In this document: positions 29,285 to 42,908 of the stretch, piece by piece
Layout of the letters: each line of letters opens with the position of its first letter
Position numbering within the stretch: the stretch's first letter is position 1
Source of the DNA: Candidatus Kinetoplastidibacterium crithidiae
GTDB taxonomy: Bacteria; Pseudomonadota; Gammaproteobacteria; Burkholderiales; Burkholderiaceae_B
DNA length: 64,000 nucleotides
Assembly (NCBI GenBank): GCA_019278155.1
Contig: JADMLC010000005.1
Location: forward strand, 61,980 to 125,979
Direction: 5' to 3'
Position numbers and translations under genes: made by a program
The notes under the pieces: generated by a model
What the model saw: only the letters and a program-made list of their open reading frames with translations
Database searches by the model: none
Told to the model about the DNA's origin: nothing

Positions 29285-30005
29285 ATTTTATATTTTAAAT
29301 GGTCTTTTTCTTATTATAACTGCATTACTACTTATAATAATGATTGTTTCATGATTTATATCAGTTATAAGAACTATAATGCATAGTTATAGAGATTCAT
29401 AAATGATAATTTTTATTAGTAGTGGTCTGTCTTTAAATAATTTCTTTAATCCAGTATTAACTATTTCTATACCTATATCACTAATAATTATGATATTTTC
29501 TTTATTTTTTTATCACTAATTGCCTATAGGAAGATAGAATAATTTCATAATTATGATTTAGTAAATTTTAATTTACACAAGATATCGTCTGGCAATTTGA
29601 TGAGATTTTATAATTGTAATAAAATATTTTTTACTGATAATATAAATAAAAAGTTTGTTTGGATGAATTTTATAAAATTAGTGCTAATTCTGGTTCTTTT
29701 ATAAATAATAAAAAAGGAATTTCTATAAAAAGACATTTTTGAAAAAAGTAATTTATCTTTGTCTTATGTAGTAGGGCATATTCCCATGCCTATAGTTTCA
29801 TTAAATTTGTCACTTCTAGCTATTCTATTAGGGGAAATAAATGCTAGGAATAAATTTATTAATTTTTTATAGTTGTATTGTTAGCATTAGGATATCTTAG
29901 TAGTGTTGGTTTATTTCAATTGCTGATTTTACAAAATATTATTGGGATTGTATCTGGTTTAATTTAGCCTCATATTTTAATTTATTTACTATATTTAGTA
30001 TTAGT
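29285..30005 (+). pseudogene. lptF: decayed LPS export permease LptF
   Basis: This gene-free stretch on the plus strand holds several pieces that match LptF in order. First is a hydrophobic segment GLFLIITALLLIIMIV from 29301. Next, at about 29365-29518, comes FISVIRTIMHSYRDS, a stop, then MIIFISSGLSLNNFFNPVL. Last, from 29783, is PMPIVSLNLSLLAILLGEI, then a stop and further hydrophobic pieces. Related LptF proteins read FIAVLTTVTRSYRESEMV and LAALNLALLAIPLGAVNPR at these places. Multiple stops and frame changes and a missing periplasmic part show it is dead. Position opposite pepA is the normal lptF place. Confidence 0.85.
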
Positions 30006-30044
30006 AATATTTAATATATTACTATAGAAATTAAAATTTCTTTA

Positions 30045-30578
30045 TCAATAACATATTCTGCGAGATGTTATATATTTTTTTGACCAATAGTTGCTATTTA
30101 TGTTATCAAATTTGATTTGCTTGCCCGTTCTTGGAGCATGTATAAATATATCATCTTTTACATAAATTCCAACATGTAATTGATTATGTTTTGTTTTGAA
30201 AAAAACCAAGTCCCCAGTTCGTATTTTTTTCTTAGAAACTGAATTTCCAATTTTAATTAATTTCCTAGTGGTTCTTGGTAGGTGTAAATTTAACGATTTT
30301 TTTGCACAGTAATATACTAAACCACTACAGTCAAATCCTTTTTTAGGTGATGATCCTCCATAGACATATTTTTTATTTAATTGTTTTAACGCCTCTTTTG
30401 TAAATATAATGTTTTTTTCACTGCTTTTTTGTAAAACTATTTTTTGTGGAATATAAACTTTTTTTCTTGGGTTTTCTTGTATGCAACAAGAAGATGTATT
30501 AATACAAATAATTAATACAAATAATTTCTTGATTATGATTCTTATGCTAGAAATGTTCAAAATAGTGTAGTCTATCAA
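30045..30578 (-). CDS. NlpC/P60 family peptidoglycan hydrolase
   Basis: Predicted cell-wall endopeptidase, 177 residues. The NlpC/P60 domain covers about residues 58-177 with the catalytic C84 (GFDCSGLVYY), H135 (HVGIYV) and H147 (FIHAP). The N-terminus has a hydrophobic stretch from about 13 to 28 followed by SSCC, which could be a lipoprotein cleavage site, as in MepS/NlpC. PRTTRKL matches the usual LPRTT block. The natural substrate would be peptide cross-links in murein. Confidence 0.88.
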   Translation of the reverse strand: MIDYTILNISSIRIIIKKLFVLIICINTSSCCIQENPRKKVYIPQKIVLQKSSEKNIIFTKEALKQLNKKYVYGGSSPKKGFDCSGLVYYCAKKSLNLHLPRTTRKLIKIGNSVSKKKIRTGDLVFFKTKHNQLHVGIYVKDDIFIHAPRTGKQIKFDNINSNYWSKKYITSRRICY

Positions 30579-30761
30579 AACTTTAATAGTAGAATAAATA
30601 TATTACATAAATAAAATTTGTTATGGTCATGATATTGGGATAAATAATTATTATCAAGTTTATTGGTCAGAAAAAAATCTATTTTTTCAATGTTAGTGCT
30701 TGATGTCCATTATTTTTATTATAAATGATTGTATATTTAATATTTTATAGGGAGTCTTTTA

Positions 30762-31163
30762 ATGAAAACTAAAATTATTTTAAGTAGTTGTGAGGTAAAA
30801 AAAATTATATCTGCAGCGGAAGATTATGCTGTTAAAAATAATTTTAAAGTTACAATCGCTATTGTAGATGATGGGGGTCATTTGCTTGGAATGTCTCGAA
30901 TGGATGATGCTCCAGCAATATCAGCGTATATTGCTCCAGCAAAGGCTAAAACCTCATCTCTTGCCAGGCGTGATTCTAAAGTATATGAAGATCTTATAAA
31001 TAATGGTCGTTATTCATTTCTTTCCGCTCCTAATTTGGAAGGTATGCTAGAAGGTGGTTTGCCAATTATTCTGGATGGTAATGTTGTTGGAGGCATAGGA
31101 GTTTCTGGAGCAAAATCAGATGAGGATGTTGATATAGCCAGAGCTGGATTATTATCATTATAA
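30762..31163 (+). CDS. GlcG/HbpS family (DUF336) protein
   Basis: A 133-residue member of the GlcG/HbpS family. VTIAIVDDGGHLLGMSRMDDA at the N-terminus and EGGLPIILDGNVVGGIGVSG in the second half are typical. Members bind haem or corrinoids or accompany glycolate and propanediol genes; the function here is unknown. Shine-Dalgarno GGGAG lies about 9 bases before the ATG. It is followed within 75 bases by acs, and the two may be co-transcribed. Confidence 0.85.
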   Translation: MKTKIILSSCEVKKIISAAEDYAVKNNFKVTIAIVDDGGHLLGMSRMDDAPAISAYIAPAKAKTSSLARRDSKVYEDLINNGRYSFLSAPNLEGMLEGGLPIILDGNVVGGIGVSGAKSDEDVDIARAGLLSL

Positions 31164-31238
31164 TATTCATTTTAATTAAACATCATAAATAGAAGATTGT
31201 ATTGAGTATTGCCAGAATTAATAATTGGAGACATTGTT

Positions 31239-33224
31239 ATGTCTAATCATATAGAATCTGTTTTGATTGAGGACAGAGTTTTTAATCCTAAACAGAATAA
31301 TATTAAAGATAATCATTTTTTTATTAAGAATTTAGATTCTTATAAATCTTTATGTTTAGAGGCAGAAAATAATCATGAGTCATTCTGGAAAAAATATGCT
31401 TTAGATTTTCTAACTTGGCATAAGTTTTTTACGAATGTGTTAGATGAGTCAGAAGCCCCTCATTATAAATGGTTTACAGATGGCGAAATAAATGTTTCAT
31501 TTAATTGTCTTGATGTTAATTTAACTAATGGAAATAAAAATAAAATAGCTATTATTTTTGAATCAGATGATGGCAAAGTAGAAAAAATTAGATATATAGA
31601 TCTATTTAAGCGTGTTTGTAAATTTGCTAATGGTCTTAAGAAATTGGGATATGGTATTGGGGATAAATGCATAATATATATGCCCATGTCTATAGAAGTG
31701 GTTGTAGCTATGCAAGCATGTGCGAGATTAGGCATAATAATTTCAGTTGTTTTTGGTGGTTTTTCTTCTAAAAGTCTTCATGAAAGGATTGTAGATATTG
31801 GTGCCTCATTAGTGATAACAGCTGATAGTCAAAGACGTGGTGGGAGATTTATTCCACTGAAGGTCGCAGTGGATAATGCAATTGATATGGGTGGATGTGA
31901 GAGCGTAAGAAATATTATTGTTTATAAACGTGCAGATAATTATGTTAGTTGGAATATAGATCGTGATTTATGGATGTCTGATGTTGAGGATAGACAGTCA
32001 GAATATTGTGAGCCTACTTTTGTCAATTCAGAACATCCTTTATTTATTTTATATACATCTGGTTCTACAGGAAAACCTAAAGGTGTACAACACTCTTCAG
32101 CTGGTTATTTGCTTTGGTCTAAAATGAGTATGAATTGGACTTTTAATGCCAGTGATAGTGATATATTCTGGTGTACTGCAGATATTGGTTGGATTACTGG
32201 ACATACTTATATAGCATATGCTCCTTTAGCTTTGGGTATGACTCAAGTTATATTTGAAGGTATTCCAACTTATCCTGATTCTGGAAGATTTTGGAAGATG
32301 ATATCTGATCATAAAGTTACAGTATTTTATACAGCTCCTACTGCTATAAGGTCATTAATAAAATCATCTTCTAGTGATCAAGAGGTGCACCCTAAGAATT
32401 TTGATCTAAGCAGTTTGCGTATAATAGGTTCAGTTGGAGAGGCTATCAATCCAGAAACTTGGCTATGGTATTATAAAAATGTTGGTAGAGAAAAATGTTC
32501 TGTTGTTGATACCTGGTGGCAAACTGAGACAGGTGGTCATATGATAACACCAATACCTGGTGTTACTAAATTAAAACCAGGATCTTGCACTTTGCCTTTA
32601 CCGGGTATAGCTGCTTCAGTAGTAGATGAAACAGGTGAAGATGTACCACCTGGTAAAGGTGGGTTTTTAGTAATAAAAAGACCTTGGCCTGGTATGATAA
32701 GGAATATATGGAATGATTCAGAGCGATTTAAATCTAGTTATTTTCCAGAAGAATTAAGAGGTTATTATTTAGCTGGGGATGGAGCTCAAAGAGATAATGA
32801 TAATTATTTTTGGATTTTAGGACGTATTGATGATGTTTTAAATGTATCAGGTCATCGTCTTGGAACAATGGAAATTGAGTCAGCTTTAGTATCTCATGAG
32901 TTAGTCTCAGAGGCAGCCGTAGTAGGTCGTCCTGATGCAACAACAGGGGAAGCAGTAGTGGCTTTTGTGGTATTAAAAGATAAACAGCCAGAAGGAGAAG
33001 AAGCAATAAATATAGCAAAACAATTGCGAGAATGGATTTCAAAAGAAATAGGGCCTATAGCTAAACCAAAGGATATTAGATTTGGTGATAATCTGCCAAA
33101 AACTCGTTCTGGCAAAATAATGAGAAGATTGTTGAGATTGACGGCTAATGGAGAACAGATAACACAGGATATATCTACAGTAGAAAATATCCATGTATTA
33201 AAAAATTTATCAACAGTATTATGA
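31239..33224 (+). CDS. acs: acetyl-CoA synthetase
   Basis: Activates acetate to acetyl-CoA with ATP. The ATG at 31239 ([15 protein letters not shown]) has GGAGA upstream and gives 661 residues, close to the 650 of other Acs proteins. Adenylation motifs [12 protein letters not shown], the TWWQTETGG segment and [16 protein letters not shown] are intact. The C-terminal [14 protein letters not shown] contains the lysine regulated by acetylation in other bacteria. It ends 8 bases from the convergent ETF-QO gene. Confidence 0.96.
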   Translation: MSNHIESVLIEDRVFNPKQNNIKDNHFFIKNLDSYKSLCLEAENNHESFWKKYALDFLTWHKFFTNVLDESEAPHYKWFTDGEINVSFNCLDVNLTNGNKNKIAIIFESDDGKVEKIRYIDLFKRVCKFANGLKKLGYGIGDKCIIYMPMSIEVVVAMQACARLGIIISVVFGGFSSKSLHERIVDIGASLVITADSQRRGGRFIPLKVAVDNAIDMGGCESVRNIIVYKRADNYVSWNIDRDLWMSDVEDRQSEYCEPTFVNSEHPLFILYTSGSTGKPKGVQHSSAGYLLWSKMSMNWTFNASDSDIFWCTADIGWITGHTYIAYAPLALGMTQVIFEGIPTYPDSGRFWKMISDHKVTVFYTAPTAIRSLIKSSSSDQEVHPKNFDLSSLRIIGSVGEAINPETWLWYYKNVGREKCSVVDTWWQTETGGHMITPIPGVTKLKPGSCTLPLPGIAASVVDETGEDVPPGKGGFLVIKRPWPGMIRNIWNDSERFKSSYFPEELRGYYLAGDGAQRDNDNYFWILGRIDDVLNVSGHRLGTMEIESALVSHELVSEAAVVGRPDATTGEAVVAFVVLKDKQPEGEEAINIAKQLREWISKEIGPIAKPKDIRFGDNLPKTRSGKIMRRLLRLTANGEQITQDISTVENIHVLKNLSTVL

Positions 33225-33232
33225 TGTAATAC

Positions 33233-34885
33233 CTACATTCCATCATATATTGGACCTTCACCTCCTTGAGGTGGAGTCCAGATTATATTTTGATTCGGAT
33301 CTTTGATATCACAAGTCTTACAATGGATGCAGTTTTCTGCCTCTATCACAAAATTAAATTTATTATTGTTATCTTTCTCAAATTTATATACTCCTGCTGG
33401 ACAGTATCTAACTTCTGGAGCTCCATATTCCATTAGATTAGTTTTTATTGGAATATTTGTATTAATTATTTTCAAATGTACCGGTTGATTTTTTTGATGA
33501 TGTGTATTTGATAATTGTACCGAACTTTCTTTATCAAACATGAATATATTGTCGGCTTTAGGATATTTTATATATTTGCTATGTTTTTTATCATTTAGGC
33601 ACATATGATCTTCTTTATGATTTTTAAGGTCAAATTTGAATTGTTCTTTCAAAAACTTTTGCTCTAAAAAATTCATTATGAATCCTATCAATTTTGGTTT
33701 TTTATTCCATAATTTAAAATTTCTAGATAAATATAATTCTTTATATAACCATGATTTTTTAAAGAAAGAATCATATTGTATAAGATCATTATTAATTGAT
33801 GATTTTGATGATAAATAATTATCCATTATTGTTTCTGCAGCTAGCATCCCACTTTTTATAGCAGTATGTACTCCTTTTAGTTTAGATGAATTTAAGAATC
33901 CTGCTTCACATCCTACTAATAGGCCTCCAGGAAATGATGTTTTAGGTAGTGAAAGCAGACCTCCATTTGTGATGCTTCTGGCACCATAAGATAGTCTTTT
34001 ACCACCTTTTAAAATATTAGAAATTAGTTTATGTGATTTGTAGTTTTGGAATTCTTCAAAGGGAGAAAACCATGTGTTTTTATAATCTAAGTCTATAACC
34101 ATCCCTATTGACAGTATATTATTCTTTAAATAATACAAAAAAGCTCCTCCAGAAGCTTTCTGATTTAATGGCCATCCTATAGTATGTATTACATTCCCTT
34201 GGTAATAGTCTTTACTTTCTATTTTCCAGTTTTCTTTTATGCCTATTGAGTATGTTTGTGAATTTTTTAAATTATCTAATTTAAATTTTTGTATTATTTC
34301 TTTGCCTAAATGTCCTCTTGATCCTTCTGCTAATATTGTATATTTTGCTTGTATTTCTAAGCCTTCTTGGAAAATATTACTTTTTTTACCATATTTATCT
34401 ATGCCAAAATCACCTGTCTTTACTCCACATACTTCTTGATTTTGATTATATAAAATATTTTTTGCTGCGAAGCCTGTAAAAATATCAACACCTAATTCTT
34501 CTGCTTTTTTTCCTAACAATTTTACTAAATGTCCTAATCTTACTAAGTAGCAATTTGTGTTTTTTAGGCATTTTGGTATCAGTATGTTTGATATCTTGAA
34601 ACTTTTGTTTTTAGTTAAATAAAAAAAGCTTTCATTTAAAACAGGATCTAGAATATCACTATTCGCTATATTATGATCTGGCAATAATTCCTCCAAGGAT
34701 CTTATATCTATAATAGCTCCTGATATGATATGAGAGCCTATCTCGGGAGATTTTTCTATTATGCAAATATTAAGTTCTTTATTCTTTTTTTTAGATAATT
34801 GTTTTAAGTGTATTGCCGTAGCTAGACCTGCAGGTCCGCCTCCAACAATTACAATATCATAATTTATAGTATCATTTTCTGACAT
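33233..34885 (-). CDS. etfD: electron transfer flavoprotein-ubiquinone oxidoreductase
   Basis: Inner-membrane-associated flavoprotein passing electrons from ETF to ubiquinone. The best start is ATG at 34885 (MSENDTINYDIVIVGGGPAG), with GGAG upstream, giving 550 residues; a longer reading to 34918 is possible. It shows an FAD Rossmann motif at the N-terminus, GCEAGFLNSSKLKGVHTAIKSG in the middle, and a C-terminal [4Fe-4S] domain with CPAGVY and CIHCKTCDIKDP. The ETF subunits themselves are not in the window. Confidence 0.94.
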   Translation of the reverse strand: MSENDTINYDIVIVGGGPAGLATAIHLKQLSKKKNKELNICIIEKSPEIGSHIISGAIIDIRSLEELLPDHNIANSDILDPVLNESFFYLTKNKSFKISNILIPKCLKNTNCYLVRLGHLVKLLGKKAEELGVDIFTGFAAKNILYNQNQEVCGVKTGDFGIDKYGKKSNIFQEGLEIQAKYTILAEGSRGHLGKEIIQKFKLDNLKNSQTYSIGIKENWKIESKDYYQGNVIHTIGWPLNQKASGGAFLYYLKNNILSIGMVIDLDYKNTWFSPFEEFQNYKSHKLISNILKGGKRLSYGARSITNGGLLSLPKTSFPGGLLVGCEAGFLNSSKLKGVHTAIKSGMLAAETIMDNYLSSKSSINNDLIQYDSFFKKSWLYKELYLSRNFKLWNKKPKLIGFIMNFLEQKFLKEQFKFDLKNHKEDHMCLNDKKHSKYIKYPKADNIFMFDKESSVQLSNTHHQKNQPVHLKIINTNIPIKTNLMEYGAPEVRYCPAGVYKFEKDNNNKFNFVIEAENCIHCKTCDIKDPNQNIIWTPPQGGEGPIYDGM

Positions 34886-35073
34886 TATATTTATTTCTCC
34901 AGAAAATATATATCGCAATAATATATTTATGTATTTATTTTAGTTTAATAGTATTGTTTATATATCATTAATATTATCTTGGTAGTTATTGATAGTAGTC
35001 TCTAGTGTATAATACTAATTTTGATTTTATGCTTTATTTTTTATTTTATTATCTTTATAAGCATATCATGTGA

Positions 35074-36738
<1,665 letters not shown>

Positions 36739-36802
36739 TAGATTTTATTTTTCATTGAATTATAGAAAGAAAATAGGTTATCAGGTTAAAGCTAATAAAT
36801 AA

Positions 36803-38173
<1,371 letters not shown>

Positions 38174-38181
38174 TATCAATA

Positions 38182-38224
38182 AAAGTATGTCAATAGAGAG
38201 TTTTGTTGGCATGCTTTCTATTTT
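38182..38224 (+). terminator. 12-bp hairpin terminator after eno
   Basis: Positions 38182-38193 pair with 38206-38217 as a 12-bp stem that includes two G-U pairs, with a 12-base loop. CTATTTTTG follows on the plus strand. The stem ends directly at the stop codon of the convergent methyltransferase gene. Confidence 0.8.
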
Positions 38225-39426
38225 TGTGTTCTATAACTATTTTTTACTATCTCAAATTTAAATAATCTACACTCTAGTTTTCCATTAAAAATAGGCATTT
38301 TTCTTTTTGGTTTCAGACGCATTTTACTAGGTAGGGACATGTCATTTGAAATAATATTAACATTCCAGTCAAAGAAATTTTCTTTTAAGTTATGAGACCA
38401 AGAATACCATATATCTTCATTATATGTTCTCTCTCCATAAGGAGGATTAGTTACTATAAATCCTTTATTATAATTTTCTATTTTGATGTTACAAGCATCA
38501 TCATGTAGAAATTTTATATTATTGTTATCTATTCCTGATTTAGCTAAATTAACTTTAGCATATTCTAGAACTGACTTATCTATATCGCAGCCAATTAATT
38601 CTATTTGAATATTTCTGTCGATGTTGATTTTTGCTTCTTCTAAGATATCAGTCCAATTAGAGTGATTATGAAAATTTAGTTTTTCAAAAGCAAATTTTCT
38701 TGATATTCCAGGAGGGATAGAGCAGGCAATATGTGCTGCTTCTATAATTATAGTGCCACTTCCACAAAAAGGATCTAATAAAGGATATTGTGGAGTCCAT
38801 CCTGATAATGCTAATAATCCGGCTGCTAAATTTTCCTTTATTGGAGCTGTTCCTTTGTTTATTCTCCATCCTCGTTTAAATAGAGATTCTCCAGAAGAAT
38901 CTATATACAAGGTCAACGAGTTTTGTTTTATAAATGAATATATTCTTACATCAGGATCTTGTTTATCTACATTTGGTCTAACATCGTATGTTTTTCTGAA
39001 ATAATCGCATATGCCATCTTTTACTAACAGATTACAGTATTGAATGCTTTGGAATCTAGTATTATATCCAATGGTTTTTATTTTTATTGTTTTTTTAAAG
39101 TCAAACCATTCATCCCATTTAATTTGAGAAGAAATATCTAATATATCTTTTTCTTCATAAATTATATTTTTTTCAATTTGAATTAAAATTCTTGATGATA
39201 TTCTTGAATATAAATTAGCATACTGTATGCCCCGTAAATTACTTTTAAAGGTACATCCTGATTTTTCAATTCCTATTTTCTGGAAACCAATTGTTTTTAA
39301 TTCTTCTGCTAGTGTATCTTCTAGTCCATACGTGCATACGGCAAAAACAGTAAAAATTTCTCCTTCACAAAAGTTATTATGATTCTTTTTATTATGAAAA
39401 TTATTACTGCTATGTGTATTTAACAT
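38218..39426 (-). CDS. RlmL-like THUMP-domain RNA methyltransferase
   Basis: Probable 23S rRNA guanine-N2 methyltransferase, 402 residues. A THUMP domain (about residues 45-170) is followed by a Rossmann methyltransferase domain with LLDPFCGSGTIIIEAA (SAM site), GCDIDKSVLEYA, and the catalytic VTNPPYGER. It corresponds to the N-terminal half of E. coli RlmL (m2G2445); the C-terminal RlmK half is absent, as is usual outside gammaproteobacteria. Convergent with eno; hemJ lies just upstream on the same strand. Confidence 0.88.
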   Translation of the reverse strand: MLNTHSSNNFHNKKNHNNFCEGEIFTVFAVCTYGLEDTLAEELKTIGFQKIGIEKSGCTFKSNLRGIQYANLYSRISSRILIQIEKNIIYEEKDILDISSQIKWDEWFDFKKTIKIKTIGYNTRFQSIQYCNLLVKDGICDYFRKTYDVRPNVDKQDPDVRIYSFIKQNSLTLYIDSSGESLFKRGWRINKGTAPIKENLAAGLLALSGWTPQYPLLDPFCGSGTIIIEAAHIACSIPPGISRKFAFEKLNFHNHSNWTDILEEAKINIDRNIQIELIGCDIDKSVLEYAKVNLAKSGIDNNNIKFLHDDACNIKIENYNKGFIVTNPPYGERTYNEDIWYSWSHNLKENFFDWNVNIISNDMSLPSKMRLKPKRKMPIFNGKLECRLFKFEIVKNSYRTQK

Positions 39427-39444
39427 TTTGATATTGTTTAATAT

Positions 39445-39876
39445 TTAGAATGGTTTTAAGGTTACTAAAGATAATATTGTAATTAAAAAAAATAATGGTA
39501 TTTCATTAAATACTCTATAAAAATTATGGCTTTTTTTATTTGAACCTTTTTCAAAATTTTCGATCATTTTGTTACATATTTGCTGGTATATAAAAGCCAT
39601 AAATACAATTATTAGTTTTAAGTACATCCATTTATGATGATCTTCAATATTTTGTTCTGTAGGATTTTTGGATAAGTATAGAATTATTCCAGAAATTATT
39701 ACCCCAATACTTAAGATATACATAAAATTATATAAACGTTTAGCCATTCCTATAAGGCAATGTCTGATATTATTTTCATCTTGTTGTGCTATATTTACAA
39801 ATATGCGTGGTAAATAAAATAATCCGGCAAACCATGATATTGTTATGGTCATGTGAATAATAATAAATAATGGCAT
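39445..39876 (-). CDS. hemJ: protoporphyrinogen IX oxidase, HemJ type
   Basis: Small membrane protein of 143 residues with four hydrophobic segments. ITISWFAGLFYLPRIFV at the N-terminus, with the preceding histidine at position 8, and the central KWMYLKLIIV with its lysine match HemJ (UPF0093). This enzyme carries out the penultimate oxidation in haem synthesis, which fits a respiring cell with Sdh/Odh-type metabolism. The start ATG gives a slightly short N-terminus compared with relatives. Confidence 0.88.
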   Translation of the reverse strand: MPLFIIIHMTITISWFAGLFYLPRIFVNIAQQDENNIRHCLIGMAKRLYNFMYILSIGVIISGIILYLSKNPTEQNIEDHHKWMYLKLIIVFMAFIYQQICNKMIENFEKGSNKKSHNFYRVFNEIPLFFLITILSLVTLKPF

Positions 39877-39975
39877 AAATATTTTTTATCCTAAATTCAA
39901 TTATCTATATAAAAAAGAAACAGGCCATGCATAAAGTGATATCTATATTTTATGCATAGCCTGATATTAGAAAAA

Positions 39976-42258
39976 TTATATTTTATTTTTTTCTTTTTGC
40001 GCATCAATTACAGCTAAAACTGTCATATTGATAATTCTTCTTACAGTTGAACTATTCGTCAAAATGTGTACAGGTCTAGATGATCCTAATAATATAGGGC
40101 CAACAGTTATACCGTTACTTCCAGTCATTTTGAGCAAGTTATGTGCGATATTTCCTGCATCTAAATTTGGCATTATCAATAGGTTAGCATTTCCTTTCAG
40201 GTTATTATCTGGATAAGAAATATTTCTTATTTTCTCAGATAAAGCAGAATCAGCATGCATTTCTCCTTCTACTTCTAATTCTGGTTGTAATCTTCTTATT
40301 ATTTTTAATGCTTCTGACATTTTTTGTGAGGATTTACTGATCTGGCTACCAAAATTAGAATGAGATAATAATGCTACTTTAGGAGTGAAACCAAAATTAA
40401 CCATTTTTTGTACAGCTTGTATAGCTATGTTGGCAATTTCTTGAGAATCAGGATCTTCATTAACTTGTGTGTCTGCAATGAATAATGTTTGATTTGGTAG
40501 CATTAATATATTCAGAGCGGCATATGTATTATTTGATTCTTTCCCTATTACTTCATCTATGTATTTTAATTGATTATTATACTTGGTTGTAACTCCACAT
40601 AGCATTGCATCAGCATCGCCTCTTTTTAGAAGCATAGCTCCTATAAGAGTATTATGTTTTCTGATCATGGATTTAGCAATATCTGGACTTACTCCATCTC
40701 TACATTTTAATTTATAATAGCTAGTCCACAATTCCTTAAATCTAATATCATCTTCTGGATTAACTATTTCTAAATCATTATTTATATTGATTCGTAAACC
40801 CAATTTCTTTATTCGCATTTCTATTACTGATAATCTACCTATTAGTATAGGATATGCTAATTTTTCATCTATTATTGTTTGTACTGCTCTTAATACGCGT
40901 TCATCTTCACCATCAGCATAAATGACTCTTTTAAGATCTTTTTGTGCTTGTTCAAATAAAGGAAGCATTATTTGACCAGAATGATATACATAAGATGCTA
41001 ATTTTTGTTTGTAAGCTTCTAAATTTTTTATAGGTCTTTTAGCAACACCTGATTCTTCAGCGGCTTTTGCAACGGCTGGTGCTATATGTACTATTAATCT
41101 AGGATCGAACGGTTTTGGTATTATATATTCTGGTCCGAAAGAAAGATTTTGACCAGAATAGGCTAAAGCTACTTCATCATTTTGCTCTGCTTGTGCTAAA
41201 TCAGCTATAGCCCTAACAGTAGCCATTTTCATTTCTTCTGTAATTTGTGAGGCTCCACAATCTAGGGCTCCTCTAAAAATGAAGGGAAAGCATAAAACAT
41301 TATTTACTTGATTAGGGTAATCTGACCTTCCTGTAGCTATTATACAGTCTGGTCTAACTTCTTTAGCTAGCGGCGGTAATATTTCTGGCTCTGGGTTTGC
41401 TAGAGCCAGAATAAGTGGTTTATTAGCCATAGTTTTAACCATTTCAGGAGTTAAAACTTTTGCTGCGGAACATCCTAAGAAGACATCTGCATTTTTTACA
41501 ACATCAGCTAGTGTTCTTAAGGAAGTTTTTTTAGCATACCTCAGCTTGTTGGCCTCCATGTTTTCATCTCTGCCTTCCCAGATAACTCCACGAGAATCAA
41601 CTACATAGATGTTTTCAATTTTAGCTCCTAACCTTACTAAAAGGTCCAGACATGAAATAGCAGCAGCGCCAGCTCCAGAACAAGCTATTTTGACATCCTC
41701 TATTTTTTTATTTACTACCTTAAGACCGTTGAGGATAGCAGCAGATGATATTATTGCAGTACCATGTTGATCATCATGAAAAACTGGTATTTTCATTTTT
41801 TCTCTGAGTTTTTTCTCAATATAAAAACATTCTGGAGCTTTTATATCTTCAAGATTAACACCGCCTAATGTTGGTTCTAAAGCAGATATTATATCTACAA
41901 GTTTATCTGGGTCATTCTCTGCAAGTTCGATATCAAAAACATCAATTCCTGCAAACTTTTTAAATAAACAGCCTTTACCTTCCATTACTGGTTTTGACGC
42001 CAGAGGTCCTATGTTGCCTAGACCTAAAACTGCTGTTCCATTTGTAATTACTCCAACCAAGTTAGATCTAGAAGTATACATTGAAGCAGCACTATCTCCA
42101 GAATTAAAAATTGCCATACAAGCGGCTGCCACCCCAGGAGAATAGGCCAAAGACAAATCATCTTGATTAGCTAATGTCTTAGTAGGGGTAACTGATATTT
42201 TTCCTGGAGTAGGAAAAGCATGATATTCCAGTGCTCTTTGATTTAAATTTTCATCCAT
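39976..42258 (-). CDS. maeB: NADP-dependent malic enzyme with PTA-like domain
   Basis: Converts malate to pyruvate and CO2 with NADP reduction. It is 760 residues, the long MaeB form. The malic N-terminal domain has SLAYSPGVA and the conserved HDDQHGTA metal site, followed by the NAD(P)-binding domain ([11 protein letters not shown]). From about residue 430 there is a phosphotransacetylase-like domain, normally regulatory. The gene diverges from sucA across a 650-base intergenic region. Confidence 0.95.
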   Translation of the reverse strand: MDENLNQRALEYHAFPTPGKISVTPTKTLANQDDLSLAYSPGVAAACMAIFNSGDSAASMYTSRSNLVGVITNGTAVLGLGNIGPLASKPVMEGKGCLFKKFAGIDVFDIELAENDPDKLVDIISALEPTLGGVNLEDIKAPECFYIEKKLREKMKIPVFHDDQHGTAIISSAAILNGLKVVNKKIEDVKIACSGAGAAAISCLDLLVRLGAKIENIYVVDSRGVIWEGRDENMEANKLRYAKKTSLRTLADVVKNADVFLGCSAAKVLTPEMVKTMANKPLILALANPEPEILPPLAKEVRPDCIIATGRSDYPNQVNNVLCFPFIFRGALDCGASQITEEMKMATVRAIADLAQAEQNDEVALAYSGQNLSFGPEYIIPKPFDPRLIVHIAPAVAKAAEESGVAKRPIKNLEAYKQKLASYVYHSGQIMLPLFEQAQKDLKRVIYADGEDERVLRAVQTIIDEKLAYPILIGRLSVIEMRIKKLGLRININNDLEIVNPEDDIRFKELWTSYYKLKCRDGVSPDIAKSMIRKHNTLIGAMLLKRGDADAMLCGVTTKYNNQLKYIDEVIGKESNNTYAALNILMLPNQTLFIADTQVNEDPDSQEIANIAIQAVQKMVNFGFTPKVALLSHSNFGSQISKSSQKMSEALKIIRRLQPELEVEGEMHADSALSEKIRNISYPDNNLKGNANLLIMPNLDAGNIAHNLLKMTGSNGITVGPILLGSSRPVHILTNSSTVRRIINMTVLAVIDAQKEKNKI

Positions 42259-42800
42259 ATTTTTTACACTTTGTTGAAAGTTTTATAATAAAATTCTTAG
42301 CCAGCTTTAAAATACAAGATCGATAAATAGTCAAGTTAGTATTTTATACATACTATTGCTAATATCCGATTAAAAATTAATTGCTTAATTATAATTTTTT
42401 ATAATTATGGCCGACTGTAAATGGTCATAGATTTGATTAATATTTAATTTTATGAAAAATATTATTATCTCATAAATACTCTTTCTTCATAAGATCTTTT
42501 GAAAAATTAAGCAATTTTTACTTATATAAACAACTATTTTAACAGTCTTTTCTTATGCTACAAAGTTATATTTGTTTATGTATACTGTATCATTTCATAA
42601 CTCATTGTTAGTTGGTTTCTCATTTTTTGTTGTTTTATGATGTTATTCGTTACTTCTATAATGCTGAATTCATGATATTTAAGCATTTTTTTGTGTACAA
42701 TAGTTGTTGTAGTAAGTAGTTATAAAATTGTGACGAATAAGTTATAATTAACATGCTAGTTATTTTAGCCTTAGTGGCTTTAAAAATTTTAGGTTTTATG
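42259..42800. other. maeB/sucA divergent spacer
   Basis: About 540 bases before the sucA leader RNA show no gene or gene remnant I can recognise. It should hold the maeB and sucA promoters. TATAAT at 42743-42748 is a possible -10 for sucA, which would give a leader of about 150 bases, but no convincing -35 is seen. Confidence 0.5.
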
Positions 42801-42908
42801 CACATGCCTTCTGCCCATTGCTATCCGCTGAACGGGAAGTCCGTGTCGCGGAAGGTTTTATCCCCTGCATCGTGTCGAGTGAAATGCTCGAAAAGGTGAA
42901 GCTAAATT
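42801..42908 (+). ncRNA. sucA leader RNA motif
   Basis: Directly before sucA is a stretch near 50% GC in a 30% GC background, matching the structured sucA motif known from Burkholderiales. One hairpin is TCCGC (42824-42828) with GCGGA (42848-42852), enclosing an inner ACGG (42832-42835) and CCGT (42841-42844) around a 5-base loop. A second is TCGAG (42875-42879) with CTCGA (42887-42891), and the sucA Shine-Dalgarno AAGGTG (42893-42898) follows at once. Such placement suggests control of translation start. The match rests on remembered features, not a covariance search. Confidence 0.75.

Noticed and set aside
32734-33042. 102-codon Leu-rich open frame on the minus strand inside acs
   Set aside because: It is antisense to a well-conserved part of acs and has no homology or SD; a shadow frame.
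42259-42800. Possible gene remnant in the maeB/sucA spacer
   Set aside because: No block matching a known protein could be read in any frame; left as a plain spacer.
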